From positions 1 through 63,956 of the forward strand of contig DASXLD010000131.1 in the NCBI GenBank assembly GCA_036496385.1: a stretch of DNA of 63,956 nt, in the 5' to 3' direction. The notes beneath the pieces were generated by a model. The model made no database searches. It worked only from the letters and a program-made list of their open reading frames with translations, and was not told the origin of the DNA. The position numbers and the translations under genes are program-made. Positions 7,546 to 15,459 of this stretch are shown here, one piece after another; position 1 is the first letter of the stretch, and each line of letters opens with the position of its first letter. The stretch is from Schlegelella_A sp036496385. Lineage in GTDB: Bacteria > Pseudomonadota > Gammaproteobacteria > Burkholderiales > Burkholderiaceae_C.

Positions 7546-9465
7546 TCAGAGGCCGACCGAGTCGTAGCGAACGCCGAACCAGGCCTGACGGCCGAGACCC
7601 CGGTAGTCGCGCACCGGTTCGATCTTGCGATCGAACGCGTTGTTCAGCTTGGCCTCGAGGCGCCACGCCTGCTGCGGCTGCCACGCGACCCGGAGATCGA
7701 CGACGCCGTAGCCGCCGAGGACGATGCCGTTGTCGGGCCGCGAGCCGACGAAGAGCGCTGCTGCGCCGAACCGCCAGGCGCCGCTGGCATAGTCGGCGCC
7801 GAGGCTCTCTTGGTGCGCGGCGCGGCGCGGCAGGCGGATACCGGTGTCGGCGTCGGTCGCGTCGAGGAAGTCGACGTTGGCGCGAAAGTCGAGGCCGCGC
7901 CAGCGCGCCGTCGCGGCGAGCGTCGCGCCCTGCAGGCGTGCCCGGCTGACGTTGGCGGCGCAGCCGAAGTCGTACGCCGGATCCGGCGGGCACAGCGTGC
8001 GGTCGGGCTCGAAGCCGATCAGGTCGCGGACGTTGTTGCGATAGACGGTCGCGCTCACGCTCGCATCATCGCCCTGCCACGATGCGCCCGCCTCGACGCT
8101 CTTGCCGCGCTCGGGCCGCACCGTCGGCACGCCGAAACCGGGGAAGGCGAGATCGTTGAACGTCGGCGCGCGAAACGTCGTCCCCGCGAGCGCGCGCAGC
8201 TTCACGCCGCGCGCCACCTCGAGAGTGCCGCCGATGCGCCCGGTCGTGTTCGCGCCGTAGATGGAGTTGTCGTCATGGCGAAGGTCAGCCTGCAACGAGC
8301 CGGCGCCGAAGGTGCCCGAATAGCCGAGCACGCCGGCGTTGTTGCGGCGCACCTGCTCGCTCGCGAACACGTCGGCCGTCGCCCGCTCCACCTGGTGCTC
8401 GAGCGCAACCATCAGCTGCTGCTGCGAAGCGAGGGTGAACGCGTTCTGCCAGGTGCCCTGCTCTCGGCGCGTCACGAAGCGGCTCTGCACGGTGCCGCCG
8501 CTCGTCAGATCGTCGACGGCCTCGGATGCCTGCACGGTCGTCGTCCAGTCGCGCGCGGGCGCGCCGCGATAGTCGATCGAGGCGACGCGGGTCGTCAGGT
8601 GGTTGCGAAAGTCGGGCGTCGGGTCAGGGGCGAAGGTCGGCGGCAGGAACTCGCTCGAGTCGAACTGCGCGTTCAGTCGCGTCTCGAGCAGATGCACGCC
8701 GATGCGGTGCCCCGCTGCCGGCGTGAAGCCGGCCTGCAGCGCTCCGGAGTCGCGTCTGAAGCCGTCGCGATCGGGATTGAAGTTGCCGAACAAGTCGTTC
8801 GGCGCGATCGCGGAGACGCCGGCGCTTTTCTCGCGGCCGAGCGAGAGCGCGTAATCCCATGGACCCGTCGCGCCGCTCACGGCGACGTCGCCGCGCGCCG
8901 AGTCGTAGCCGCCGACGTCGGCGCCGGCGCTCCAGCGAAACGGCCCCTCGCCGCGGCGAGTGAAGATCTGCACCACGCCACCGACCGCGTCGGCACCGTA
9001 CAGGCTCGAGGCCGGACCGCGCAGGACTTCGATGCGCTCGACCTGGGCCAGACTCAGGGCTTCGAATTCGGCTTGGCCGAGCGTCGCCGAGCCGACGCGG
9101 ACGCCGTCGACGAGCACGACCGTGCCGTTCGTGCTGGCGCCGCGAATGAAGAAGCCCGAGCTCTGCCCGGGCCCGCCGTTGCGCACGACCTGCATGCCGG
9201 TGACGCGGCGGATCAGATCCTCGACCGAATCGGCCGTCGTGCTGCGGATCGTCGCGGCATCGATGACGACGATGTCGCTGCTGCTGCGGCCGAGTGTCTC
9301 GGGCTCGCGCGTGCCGGTGACCACGACCGGATCGAGGGCGCTGTTGGCGGCGATGGCGATGTCCGTCGACGCGAGGAGGACGAGCATCGTCGCACAGACG
9401 ACTTGCATAGCGACGCGGACGCGGCGAGCCGGCGGCAGGCGCGGCGCCTTGGGTTGGCAGGGCAT
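7546..9465 (-). CDS. btuB: TonB-dependent vitamin B12 outer membrane receptor
   Basis: A 639-residue outer-membrane beta-barrel receptor. After a signal sequence comes a TonB-box-like segment (PVVVTGTRE), then the plug domain with RGASTNGTVVLVDGVRV and VERIEVLRGPASSLYGADAVGGVV. The C-terminal barrel ends in an aromatic-rich strand, AWFGVRYDSVGL. I take the ATG at 9465, about 80 bases below the riboswitch. A later ATG (MQVVCATMLVLL) could also begin the signal peptide, and the frame is open further upstream through the riboswitch, which I regard as non-coding. Homology alone cannot separate BtuB from siderophore receptors, but the riboswitch and operon make cobalamin the expected ligand. Confidence 0.92.
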   Translation of the reverse strand: MPCQPKAPRLPPARRVRVAMQVVCATMLVLLASTDIAIAANSALDPVVVTGTREPETLGRSSSDIVVIDAATIRSTTADSVEDLIRRVTGMQVVRNGGPGQSSGFFIRGASTNGTVVLVDGVRVGSATLGQAEFEALSLAQVERIEVLRGPASSLYGADAVGGVVQIFTRRGEGPFRWSAGADVGGYDSARGDVAVSGATGPWDYALSLGREKSAGVSAIAPNDLFGNFNPDRDGFRRDSGALQAGFTPAAGHRIGVHLLETRLNAQFDSSEFLPPTFAPDPTPDFRNHLTTRVASIDYRGAPARDWTTTVQASEAVDDLTSGGTVQSRFVTRREQGTWQNAFTLASQQQLMVALEHQVERATADVFASEQVRRNNAGVLGYSGTFGAGSLQADLRHDDNSIYGANTTGRIGGTLEVARGVKLRALAGTTFRAPTFNDLAFPGFGVPTVRPERGKSVEAGASWQGDDASVSATVYRNNVRDLIGFEPDRTLCPPDPAYDFGCAANVSRARLQGATLAATARWRGLDFRANVDFLDATDADTGIRLPRRAAHQESLGADYASGAWRFGAAALFVGSRPDNGIVLGGYGVVDLRVAWQPQQAWRLEAKLNNAFDRKIEPVRDYRGLGRQAWFGVRYDSVGL

Positions 9466-9544
9466 GGTGAAGGTTCCCGCAAGAGGCGTGCGACCGCTTC
9501 CCCGCGGCCGACGCGACATGGGCCGGGCACGAGGCCCTGCCCGC

Positions 9545-9770
9545 TTGCTGGCCGGTATCCGGGCTGACGGATCGACCTCGGCGACCTTCCCGGAAGCTCG
9601 AGCCTCCAGTGGTGTGAGCGCCGCGGCTGACGATGCCTTCGACAAGCGCACCGTCGTCCGCCGTACCGTTGCGGGGGCAGCGCGGATGATGCCGGACCGT
9701 TGCCGATCCGACGCTCGCTTCCCGTTTAACTGTGAAGGCATGAACACCTTCACGGGCACCAGCGGAACGC
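9545..9770 (-). promoter_or_regulatory. cobalamin (adenosylcobalamin-type) riboswitch upstream of btuB
   Basis: On the minus strand the conserved blocks occur in the right order: GGTGCC at 9760-9755, TTAAACGGGAAGC, the B12-box core GCTGCCCCCGCAACGGTA, CACTGG, CGGGAAGG, and finally GTCAGCCCGGATACCGGCC near 9565-9547. This is the standard cobalamin riboswitch consensus. Ligand binding is known to reduce expression of downstream uptake genes. A 6-bp stem (9524-9529 with 9538-9543) follows before the btuB start. I see no clear run of U after it, so translational control is more likely than a simple intrinsic terminator. Confidence 0.96.
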
Positions 9771-9839
9771 ATTCTAAGCAGCCTGAGCGAGCGCACGACG
9801 ACGCCTACAATTCGACTCCTCTCTCCTTGCCGGAGCGTC

Positions 9840-10115
9840 ATGGCCACGATCGAGGACCTCGCCGACCGCGTCGAGCGCCTGCTCCTTCGACACGAGGAGG
9901 TTCAGCGCACGAACGCGTTGCTGGCGGCACAGCTCGGCGCCGTCACGAACGAACGCGACAACCTTCGCTCGCGCCTGAACGCGGCGAAGAGCCGGATCGA
10001 CGTTCTCCTGCAGCGGCTCCCGCGCGAACCGCTCACCGGCGACGACGCGCTCGAGGGCGCGACGATCGACGCCACCAAGGGCGATGGCGCCAGCCCGCTC
10101 AGGAGCGTCGGATGA
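9840..10115 (+). CDS. small coiled-coil protein preceding zapA (ZapB-like/TIGR02449 type)
   Basis: A 91-residue acidic/basic coiled-coil protein (ADRVERLLLRHEEVQRTNALL, then RDNLRSRLNAAKSRIDVLLQRLP). Its length, heptad character and position directly before zapA match the small ZapB-like family found in beta- and gammaproteobacteria, probably involved in cell division. CCGGAG lies 5 bases before the ATG, and a TACAAT at 9806-9811 may be the -10 of the operon. The stop overlaps the zapA start by 3 bases. Beyond the coiled coil and context the function is inferred. Confidence 0.8.
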   Translation: MATIEDLADRVERLLLRHEEVQRTNALLAAQLGAVTNERDNLRSRLNAAKSRIDVLLQRLPREPLTGDDALEGATIDATKGDGASPLRSVG

Positions 10116-10432
10116 AGCAGGTCGAGGTCACGATTCTCGGCCAGAGCTACATCCTCGGCTGCCCCGACGGCGGCGAGAGCTCGCTGCTCGAGGCCGTCGC
10201 CGACGTCGACCGTGAAATGAGCGCCATCCGCGACGGCGGCAAGGTCAAGGCGCGCGAACGGATCGCCGTGCTGGCGGCACTCAATCTCGCGTTCGAGCTC
10301 GCGCAGCGGCCGGCGAGAGCGAGCACGGATGCGGCGGCGAGCGGCGCCGGCGGCGACCTTCCCGCAGTCGATCTCGAAGGCCTGATCCGTCGCGTCGACA
10401 CGGCCCTCGGCGCCGACGGTCAGCTGCTCTGA
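10112..10432 (+). CDS. zapA: cell division protein ZapA
   Basis: A 106-residue ZapA, which binds and bundles FtsZ at the division ring. The start KQVEVTILGQSYILGCPDGGE is the family signature, followed by LLEAVADVDREMSAIR and ERIAVLAALNLAFEL; the rest is a coiled-coil helix with a small alanine-rich linker. It overlaps the preceding coiled-coil gene (ATGA at 10112-10115). 6S RNA lies directly downstream, the usual arrangement in proteobacteria. Confidence 0.93.
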   Translation: MKQVEVTILGQSYILGCPDGGESSLLEAVADVDREMSAIRDGGKVKARERIAVLAALNLAFELAQRPARASTDAAASGAGGDLPAVDLEGLIRRVDTALGADGQLL

Positions 10433-10483
10433 ATCGCTGTCGCTTTTTCGAGCGCGCAGCGTAGAATGAAATCGTCCGTTGCG

Positions 10484-10650
10484 TTCGCGTGAACTCTATA
10501 TTTCCTTGAACCGATGCTCGCAAGAGCAAGGGCTTGGAACATCGCCCGGCAGGTGTGATCGTCTCGCGTCAGATGAACCCGAAACCTGGCTGACCTCGCC
10601 CACCTGAACTGCCTGGGTTCAGGAATGCGGTTCACGGGGCGCGGCGGACA
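10484..10650 (+). ncRNA. ssrS: 6S RNA
   Basis: The region between zapA and the EVE-domain gene has the features of 6S RNA, which binds sigma-70 RNA polymerase and represses transcription in stationary phase. The two ends pair in a long stem: bases from about 10484 (GTCCGTTGCG, then CGTGAAC) with bases ending near 10649 (GTTCACGGGGCGCGGCGGAC), with mainly GU wobbles between. Internal elements resemble betaproteobacterial 6S: AGGTGTGATCGTC and TGACCTCGCCCACCTG. The zapA-ssrS order is strongly conserved. A TAGAAT at 10472-10477 is a plausible -10 box. Exact ends are estimates. Confidence 0.86.
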
Positions 10651-10676
10651 CCTTCTTCCTTCTCGACGCGGCCGCC

Positions 10677-11144
10677 ATGCGCTACTGGTTGATGAAGAGC
10701 GAGCCGAGCGAGTGCTCGATCGACGATGCAGCGGCAGCGCCGCGTGCCACGGTGCCGTGGATCGGCGTGCGCAACTTCCAGGCTCGCAACTTCATGAAGC
10801 AGGAGATGGCTCCGGGCGACGGCGTCCTCTTCTATCACTCGTCGTGTCCCGAGCCCGGGATCGCCGGCCTCGCCGAGGTTGCGTCGAAGCCGTCGGTCGA
10901 CGAGACTCAATTCGATCCCAAGAGTCACTACTTCGACGAGAAGTCGAGGCGCGAGTCACCGCGCTGGTGGCACGTCGACGTCAAGGTACGCAAGAAGACG
11001 CGGCTGCTCTCGCTTGCCGAGATGCGGGCGGCACCCGAGCTGGCGACGATGCGCGTGCTGCGCCGCGGCAACCGCCTGTCGATCACTCCCGTCAGCGAGG
11101 ACGAGTGGCGCGCCGTCGTGAAGCTGCTCGAACGGCCAGAGTGA
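10677..11144 (+). CDS. EVE-domain protein
   Basis: A 155-residue single-domain EVE (PUA/YTH-like) protein. The start MRYWLMKSEPSE, then WIGVRNFQARNFM, GDGVLFYHSSCPEPGIAGLAEV and WWHVDVKV are the classic EVE blocks. EVE domains are known to bind modified bases in DNA or RNA, and such single-domain proteins are common next to zapA and 6S RNA in proteobacteria. The natural ligand here is unknown. It probably has its own promoter or reads through from the 6S RNA region. Confidence 0.9.
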   Translation: MRYWLMKSEPSECSIDDAAAAPRATVPWIGVRNFQARNFMKQEMAPGDGVLFYHSSCPEPGIAGLAEVASKPSVDETQFDPKSHYFDEKSRRESPRWWHVDVKVRKKTRLLSLAEMRAAPELATMRVLRRGNRLSITPVSEDEWRAVVKLLERPE

Positions 11145-11209
11145 GCAACGCGACGCAATAATCCGCGTCATCGAGCCGCCGGGCCGTCGCGCAGGGAGGT
11201 GCAGCGACC

Positions 11210-12343
11210 ATGAAAGAGCAGATCGACAAGCTCAACCGCCTGAGCGAATCGCACGGGCCGCTTCAGCCCGGCAAGGGCCTGGCCTCCGGAGTTATCGCGC
11301 TCTGCCTGGCGGCGCTCTGCTTCCTCGGCGTCCTCGCTTTCCACTTTCCCGAATACCTGACGACACCAGAGCTGCGCCACACGTACAACGTCGACGCGAT
11401 GCGGCTGCTGCTGTTCTGGTCGCTCGTCCTGTCGGGCGCGATGGCGCTGTTCAACATCGTCATGAGCCGGGCGCGCTGGCTCGCGCTCGCGGCGTTCGTG
11501 CTGATCGGCCTCTCGCTCGCGCTCGGCGGCCACAAGGTCCCGGTCAACGACTTCGCCGACAACACGCCTTATATCGGCCTCGACTGGTTCATCCTCGACC
11601 TGCTCGGCTCGACGTTGATCTTCGTCTTCATCGAGAAGCTGTTCGCGCTGCGCAAGGAGCAGCCGATCTTTCGCGCCGAATGGCAGACTGACTTTCACCA
11701 TTTCCTCGTCAACCACATGATCGTTGGCTTCATCCTGCTCGCGACCAACCTGCTCGTCCACAAGCTGTTCGGCTGGGCGGCCGAGGACGGCATTCGCGGC
11801 TGGGTGCAGGACCTGCCGTTCTTCGTCGCCCTCTTCCTGATCGTCCTCGTCGCCGATCTCGTCCAGTACTGGACCCACCGCGCCTACCACGAGATGCCGA
11901 TGCTCTGGCGGCTGCATGCGGTGCACCACAGCGTCAAGAGCATGGACTGGCTCGCCGGCTCGCGCCAGCACATCCTCGAGCTGATCATCACCCGCACGCT
12001 GGTGCTCGCGCCGATCTACGTGCTCGGCTTCAGCAAGGAAGTAATCGACGCGTACATCGTCATCGTCGGCTTCCAGGCGGTGTTCAATCACGCCAATGTC
12101 AGCGTCCGGCTCGGGCCGCTGCGCTATGTCGTCGTGACGCCGAACTTCCACCATTGGCACCACTCGCAGGACAGCGAAGGGATCGACCGGAACTACGCCG
12201 CCCACTTCGCGTTCATCGACTACGCGTTCGGCACCGCGCACAAGGCCGACCGGCCATGGCCGAACCAGTACGGCGTCGTCGGCGACTACGTGCCGAACGG
12301 TTTCTTCAAGCAGCTCGCGTTCCCGTTCGTCTGGAAGGGCTGA
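11210..12343 (+). CDS. sterol desaturase/fatty acid hydroxylase family membrane protein
   Basis: A 377-residue integral membrane di-iron enzyme. The histidine clusters typical of the family are visible: HRAYHE, LHAVHHSVKSMDW, NHANV and FHHWHHS. Four or more hydrophobic segments cover about residues 25-220. Members hydroxylate or desaturate lipids such as sterols, fatty acids or carotenoids; the substrate here cannot be read. GGGAGGTGCAGCGACC precedes the ATG, a good ribosome site. The flavoprotein gene starts 15 bases after its stop, so the two are probably co-transcribed. Confidence 0.88.
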   Translation: MKEQIDKLNRLSESHGPLQPGKGLASGVIALCLAALCFLGVLAFHFPEYLTTPELRHTYNVDAMRLLLFWSLVLSGAMALFNIVMSRARWLALAAFVLIGLSLALGGHKVPVNDFADNTPYIGLDWFILDLLGSTLIFVFIEKLFALRKEQPIFRAEWQTDFHHFLVNHMIVGFILLATNLLVHKLFGWAAEDGIRGWVQDLPFFVALFLIVLVADLVQYWTHRAYHEMPMLWRLHAVHHSVKSMDWLAGSRQHILELIITRTLVLAPIYVLGFSKEVIDAYIVIVGFQAVFNHANVSVRLGPLRYVVVTPNFHHWHHSQDSEGIDRNYAAHFAFIDYAFGTAHKADRPWPNQYGVVGDYVPNGFFKQLAFPFVWKG

Positions 12344-12358
12344 GGCGGCGGCTCGGGC

Positions 12359-13564
12359 GTGCAGTTCGACGTCGCGATCGTCGGCGCCGGCGCCGCAGGG
12401 CTGCACTGCGCGGCGATCGCCGGCCAGCTCGGCTGCTCGGTGGTGCTGCTCGACCACGCCGAGAAGGTCGCCGAGAAGATCCGCATCTCCGGTGGCGGCC
12501 GCTGTAACTTCACCAACATCGAGGTCGGCGCCGACAACTTCGAATCGGCGAACCGCGACTTCTGCCGCTCGGCGCTCGCCCGCTACACGCCGCGTGACTT
12601 CATCGACCTCGTCGAACGCCACCGCATCGCCTGGCACGAGAAGCACAGGGGGCAGCTCTTCTGCGACGGCTCGAGCGCCCAGGTGATCGCCATGCTGCTC
12701 GCCGAGTGCGAGGCCGGGGCGGTGCAGCGCTGGCAACCGTGCCGCGTCGAAGCGGTCCGCGTCGGCGGCGCAGGATTCGAGCTCGACACGGCGCGCGGAG
12801 CGCTCCGCTCGACGCGACTCGTCGTCGCCACCGGGGGGCTCTCGATCCCGAAGATCGGCGCGAGCGACTGGGGCTACGCGCTGGCGCGCCGGCTCGGCCA
12901 CCGGATCGTCGAGCCGCGCCCGGCGCTGGTGCCGTTCGTCTGCGACGACCGAGAGTGGCAGCCGTTCGCCGCATTGGCCGGGGTGGCGCTGCCGGTTCGC
13001 GCGCGCGCCAGGGACGCGAGCACACCGGGCTTTGCCGAGGATCTTCTCTTCACCCACCGCGGCTTGAGCGGCCCCGCGGCGCTGCAGGTCTCGACCTACT
13101 GGCGCCCGGGCGAGGCGATCGTCGTCGATCTCGCACCGCAGACCGATCTGCGGCGCCTCCTCGCCGCCGCGAAGTCGGGCCGCCGCCAGGTCGGCACCGT
13201 CCTCGCCGAGGCCCTGCCGCGCCGGCTTGCCGACGCCTGGGTCGCTGCCCATCTCGGCGACGACCGTCCGGCCGCCGACGTCCGCGACCGCACGCTCGAC
13301 GCGTTGGCGGCAGCCCTGCAGCAGTGGACGCCTTCGCCCTCCGCCACCGAGGGCTGGCGCAAGGCCGAAGTGACGGCCGGCGGCGTCGACACCCGCGACC
13401 TCGAGTCGCGCGACTGCGAGAGTCGCCTCGTCCTCGGGCTCCACTTCATCGGCGAGGTGGTCGACGTCACCGGCTGGCTCGGCGGCTACAACTTCCAGTG
13501 GGCCTGGGCGAGCGCTGCCGCATGCGCCCGCTCGCTGGCCGTGCATTGCCGCCCCGGGCTATAA
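12359..13564 (+). CDS. flavoprotein of the HI0933/BaiN family (NAD(P)/FAD-dependent oxidoreductase)
   Basis: A 401-residue FAD flavoprotein starting at GTG 12359. The dinucleotide-binding motif GAGAAGLHCAAIAGQLG lies at residues 8-24, followed by the family signature ISGGGRCNFTN, GGLSIPKIGASDWGY, LLFTHRGLSGPAAL and the C-terminal block GEVVDVTGWLGGYNFQWAWASG-like. Members are poorly characterised; BaiN reduces bile acid intermediates in clostridia, which should not be assumed here. Its TAA stop lies inside a TATAAT that probably serves as the -10 box of rpsU. Confidence 0.88.
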   Translation: MQFDVAIVGAGAAGLHCAAIAGQLGCSVVLLDHAEKVAEKIRISGGGRCNFTNIEVGADNFESANRDFCRSALARYTPRDFIDLVERHRIAWHEKHRGQLFCDGSSAQVIAMLLAECEAGAVQRWQPCRVEAVRVGGAGFELDTARGALRSTRLVVATGGLSIPKIGASDWGYALARRLGHRIVEPRPALVPFVCDDREWQPFAALAGVALPVRARARDASTPGFAEDLLFTHRGLSGPAALQVSTYWRPGEAIVVDLAPQTDLRRLLAAAKSGRRQVGTVLAEALPRRLADAWVAAHLGDDRPAADVRDRTLDALAAALQQWTPSPSATEGWRKAEVTAGGVDTRDLESRDCESRLVLGLHFIGEVVDVTGWLGGYNFQWAWASAAACARSLAVHCRPGL

Positions 13565-13565
13565 T
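13560..13565 (+). promoter_or_regulatory. putative -10 box of rpsU
   Basis: A perfect TATAAT lies 29 bases before the rpsU start and contains the TAA stop of the preceding flavoprotein gene. No good -35 match is visible at 16-18 bases upstream, so strength is uncertain. Separate strong transcription of a ribosomal protein gene makes sense here. Confidence 0.55.
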
Positions 13566-13594
13566 CGATGTCCTCTTCAAAATCCGCCAGCTAG

Positions 13595-13807
13595 ATGACC
13601 ACCGTTCGCGTCAAGGAAAACGAGCCGTTCGACGTTGCTCTTCGCCGCTTCAAGCGCACCATCGAAAAGCTCGGCCTGTTGACCGATCTGCGTGCCCGCG
13701 AGTTCTACGAGAAGCCCACCGCCGAGCGCAAGCGGAAGAAGGCGGCCGCGGTCAAGCGCCATTTCAAGCGCGTCCGCAGCATGCAGCTCCCGAAGAAGCT
13801 CTTCTGA
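13595..13807 (+). CDS. rpsU: 30S ribosomal protein S21
   Basis: A 70-residue, highly basic S21, a small-subunit protein needed for initiation. TVRVKENEPFDVALRRFKR at the start and the lysine/arginine-rich KRKKAAAVKRHFKR tail are diagnostic, and the length is exactly typical. It is followed by an intrinsic terminator at 13833-13862, then by a YqeY-like gene. The dnaG and rpoD genes that usually complete this macromolecular-synthesis cluster are not in the window. Confidence 0.97.
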   Translation: MTTVRVKENEPFDVALRRFKRTIEKLGLLTDLRAREFYEKPTAERKRKKAAAVKRHFKRVRSMQLPKKLF

Positions 13808-13832
13808 CCGCGCAGAAGCCGCGATCCACCGG

Positions 13833-13862
13833 AGCCCGCCGCGCGCGGGCTTCGTCGTTTTC
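13833..13862 (+). terminator. intrinsic terminator after rpsU
   Basis: A perfect 7-bp GC stem (AGCCCGC with GCGGGCT, 5-base loop CGCGC) is followed by TCGTCGTTTTC. The T-rich tail is short but the position, 25 bases after the rpsU stop, fits. Confidence 0.7.
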
Positions 13863-13898
13863 GAATCCTGCCGGCGTAGAGTCGGGTCCGGAGTCGCG

Positions 13899-14345
13899 AT
13901 GACCCTCAAAGACCGCATCACCGAAGAGATGAAGGCCGCAATGCGCGCCAAGGACGCGCCGCGCCTGCTCACGATCCGCGGCCTGCTCGCCGCGATGAAG
14001 CAGCGCGAGGTCGACGAGCGCATCGAGCTCGACGACGCCGCGGTCGTTGCGATCGTCGACAGGCTCGTCAAGCAGCGCAAGGATTCGATCCAGCAATTCA
14101 GCGCCGGCGGCCGCCAGGACCTGGTCGACAAGGAGACTGCCGAGCTCGAGGTGCTCGAGAGCTACCTGCCGGCGCGGCTCGGTGCCGCCGAGATCGCACG
14201 AGAGGTCGCGACGATCGTCGCCGAGACCGGCGCCACAGGCGCCGCCGAGATGGGCAAGGTCATGGCCGCCGCGAAGGCGCGCTTCGCGGGCCGCGCCGAC
14301 ATGGCCTCGGTCTCGGCGGCCGTGAAGACGGCGCTGGCCCGCTGA
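13899..14345 (+). CDS. GatB/YqeY domain protein
   Basis: A 148-residue YqeY-family protein, resembling the C-terminal tRNA-binding tail domain of GatB. The start MTLKDRITEEMKAAMRAKD, the middle ETAELEVLESYLP and the end GAAEMGKVMAAAKARFAGRADMA are family blocks. It may aid tRNA-dependent amidation, but the free-standing form has no established role. Its position after rpsU is conserved in betaproteobacteria. The gene lies after the rpsU terminator, so read-through or its own promoter would be required. Confidence 0.9.
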   Translation: MTLKDRITEEMKAAMRAKDAPRLLTIRGLLAAMKQREVDERIELDDAAVVAIVDRLVKQRKDSIQQFSAGGRQDLVDKETAELEVLESYLPARLGAAEIAREVATIVAETGATGAAEMGKVMAAAKARFAGRADMASVSAAVKTALAR

Positions 14346-14370
14346 CCACCGATCCCCAAGAAAGAAGACG

Positions 14371-14712
14371 ATGGCACTCGCCGCCCACCGCATGACCGCC
14401 GACGTTGCCGTCGCCGGCCAGCTCGAACCCGCCGCCATGGCAGAGGCCGCGGCCGCCGGCTTTCGCAGCGTCGTCAACAACCGACCCGACTTCGAAGGCG
14501 GTCCGACGCAACCGACATCGGCGAGCATCGAAGCGGCGGCGCGTGCCGCCGGCCTGTCGTATGCATGGCTGCCCGTCGCACCCAACGTGCAGACGCCGGA
14601 AGAGATCGCCAGGTTCGCGGCCTTGCTCGAGTCGATGCCGAAGCCGATCCTGGCGTTCTGTCGCTCGGGCGCGCGCTCCGGCAAACTCGTGCGCGCAGCC
14701 CTCGGCGGCTGA
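14371..14712 (+). CDS. DUF442 / beta-lactamase hydrolase-like phosphatase
   Basis: A 113-residue protein of the TIGR01244/DUF442 group, a compact phosphatase fold related to dual-specificity phosphatases. Family blocks are DVAVAGQLEPAAMAEAAAAGF, SVVNNRPDFEG and the active-site loop FCRSGARSG, which has the C-X5-R signature. In some bacteria this domain is fused to a metallo-hydrolase in sulfide oxidation; here it stands alone. It lies 25 bases after the YqeY-like gene and may be co-transcribed. Substrate unknown. Confidence 0.82.
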   Translation: MALAAHRMTADVAVAGQLEPAAMAEAAAAGFRSVVNNRPDFEGGPTQPTSASIEAAARAAGLSYAWLPVAPNVQTPEEIARFAALLESMPKPILAFCRSGARSGKLVRAALGG

Positions 14713-14844
14713 CCGCGCATCTGCCCGCGCCCTCGCTCCTAGCGCAAACACGCAGTCGCCGGCGGAACCGGCTCCCTAGAATCGGCGGCGCTTCGCAGCG
14801 GGGATGGGCCCGGCGAACGTCTTGTCCCATTCGACGGAGAGCCC

Positions 14845-15459
14845 GTGGCGCCTCTTCTCAGGCTGTCGCAGCTGATCGATCGCTTCACCGCCTGGGTCGG
14901 TCGCTGGGTGGCGTGGCTGGTCCTCGCCGCGGTCCTGATCAGCGCGATCAACGCGTCCGTGCGCAAGATCTTCAACACCAGCTCTAACGCGTATCTCGAG
15001 ATCCAGTGGTATCTATTCGCAGCGGTATTCCTGCTCGCCGCGGGCTACACGCTGATGCGCCAAGAGCACGTCAAGATCGACGTCATCTCGGGGCGCTTTT
15101 CCAAGCGCACGCAGATCTGGATCGACATCGTCGGCCTCGTCTTCTTCGTTTTTCCGCTGGTATTCACGGTCGTTCGGCTGTCGCTGCCGCTCGTCATCCG
15201 CGCCTACGAGATGAACGAGTACTCGTCGAACGCCGGCGGCTTGATCCGCTGGCCGGTGTTCGCGACCCTGCCGCTTGGCTTTCTGCTCCTCGGCATCCAG
15301 GCCGTCTCCGAGTTGATCAAGCGGGTCGCCTTCCTGCGCGGCCTCATCCCCGACCCGACCCAGAAGGTCCAGGCGAAGAGCGCTGAAGAGGAGCTCGCCG
15401 AGCTCCTGGCGAAGGAAGTGGCCGAGCGCGAGAAGGCAGCATTGGCGGCCAAGCCATGA
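14845..15459 (+). CDS. TRAP transporter small permease (DctQ type)
   Basis: A 204-residue four-helix membrane protein of the TRAP DctQ family, the small partner of the DctM permease. It starts at GTG 14845 behind GGAG (CGGAGAGCCC). The segment IFNTSSNAYLEIQWYLFAAVFLLAAGYTL and EHVKIDVI are family hallmarks. The charged C-terminal tail, rich in Glu, Lys and Ala, is cytoplasmic. Its stop overlaps the DctM start (ATGA at 15456-15459). TRAP systems take up organic acids, using a sodium gradient. Confidence 0.9.
   Translation: MAPLLRLSQLIDRFTAWVGRWVAWLVLAAVLISAINASVRKIFNTSSNAYLEIQWYLFAAVFLLAAGYTLMRQEHVKIDVISGRFSKRTQIWIDIVGLVFFVFPLVFTVVRLSLPLVIRAYEMNEYSSNAGGLIRWPVFATLPLGFLLLGIQAVSELIKRVAFLRGLIPDPTQKVQAKSAEEELAELLAKEVAEREKAALAAKP

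Noticed and set aside
6250..9567. Plus-strand open frame of about 1100 codons antisense to the btu operon
   Set aside because: It is arginine/alanine/glutamate-rich with no family blocks and crosses the riboswitch; at this GC content long antisense frames are expected opposite real genes.
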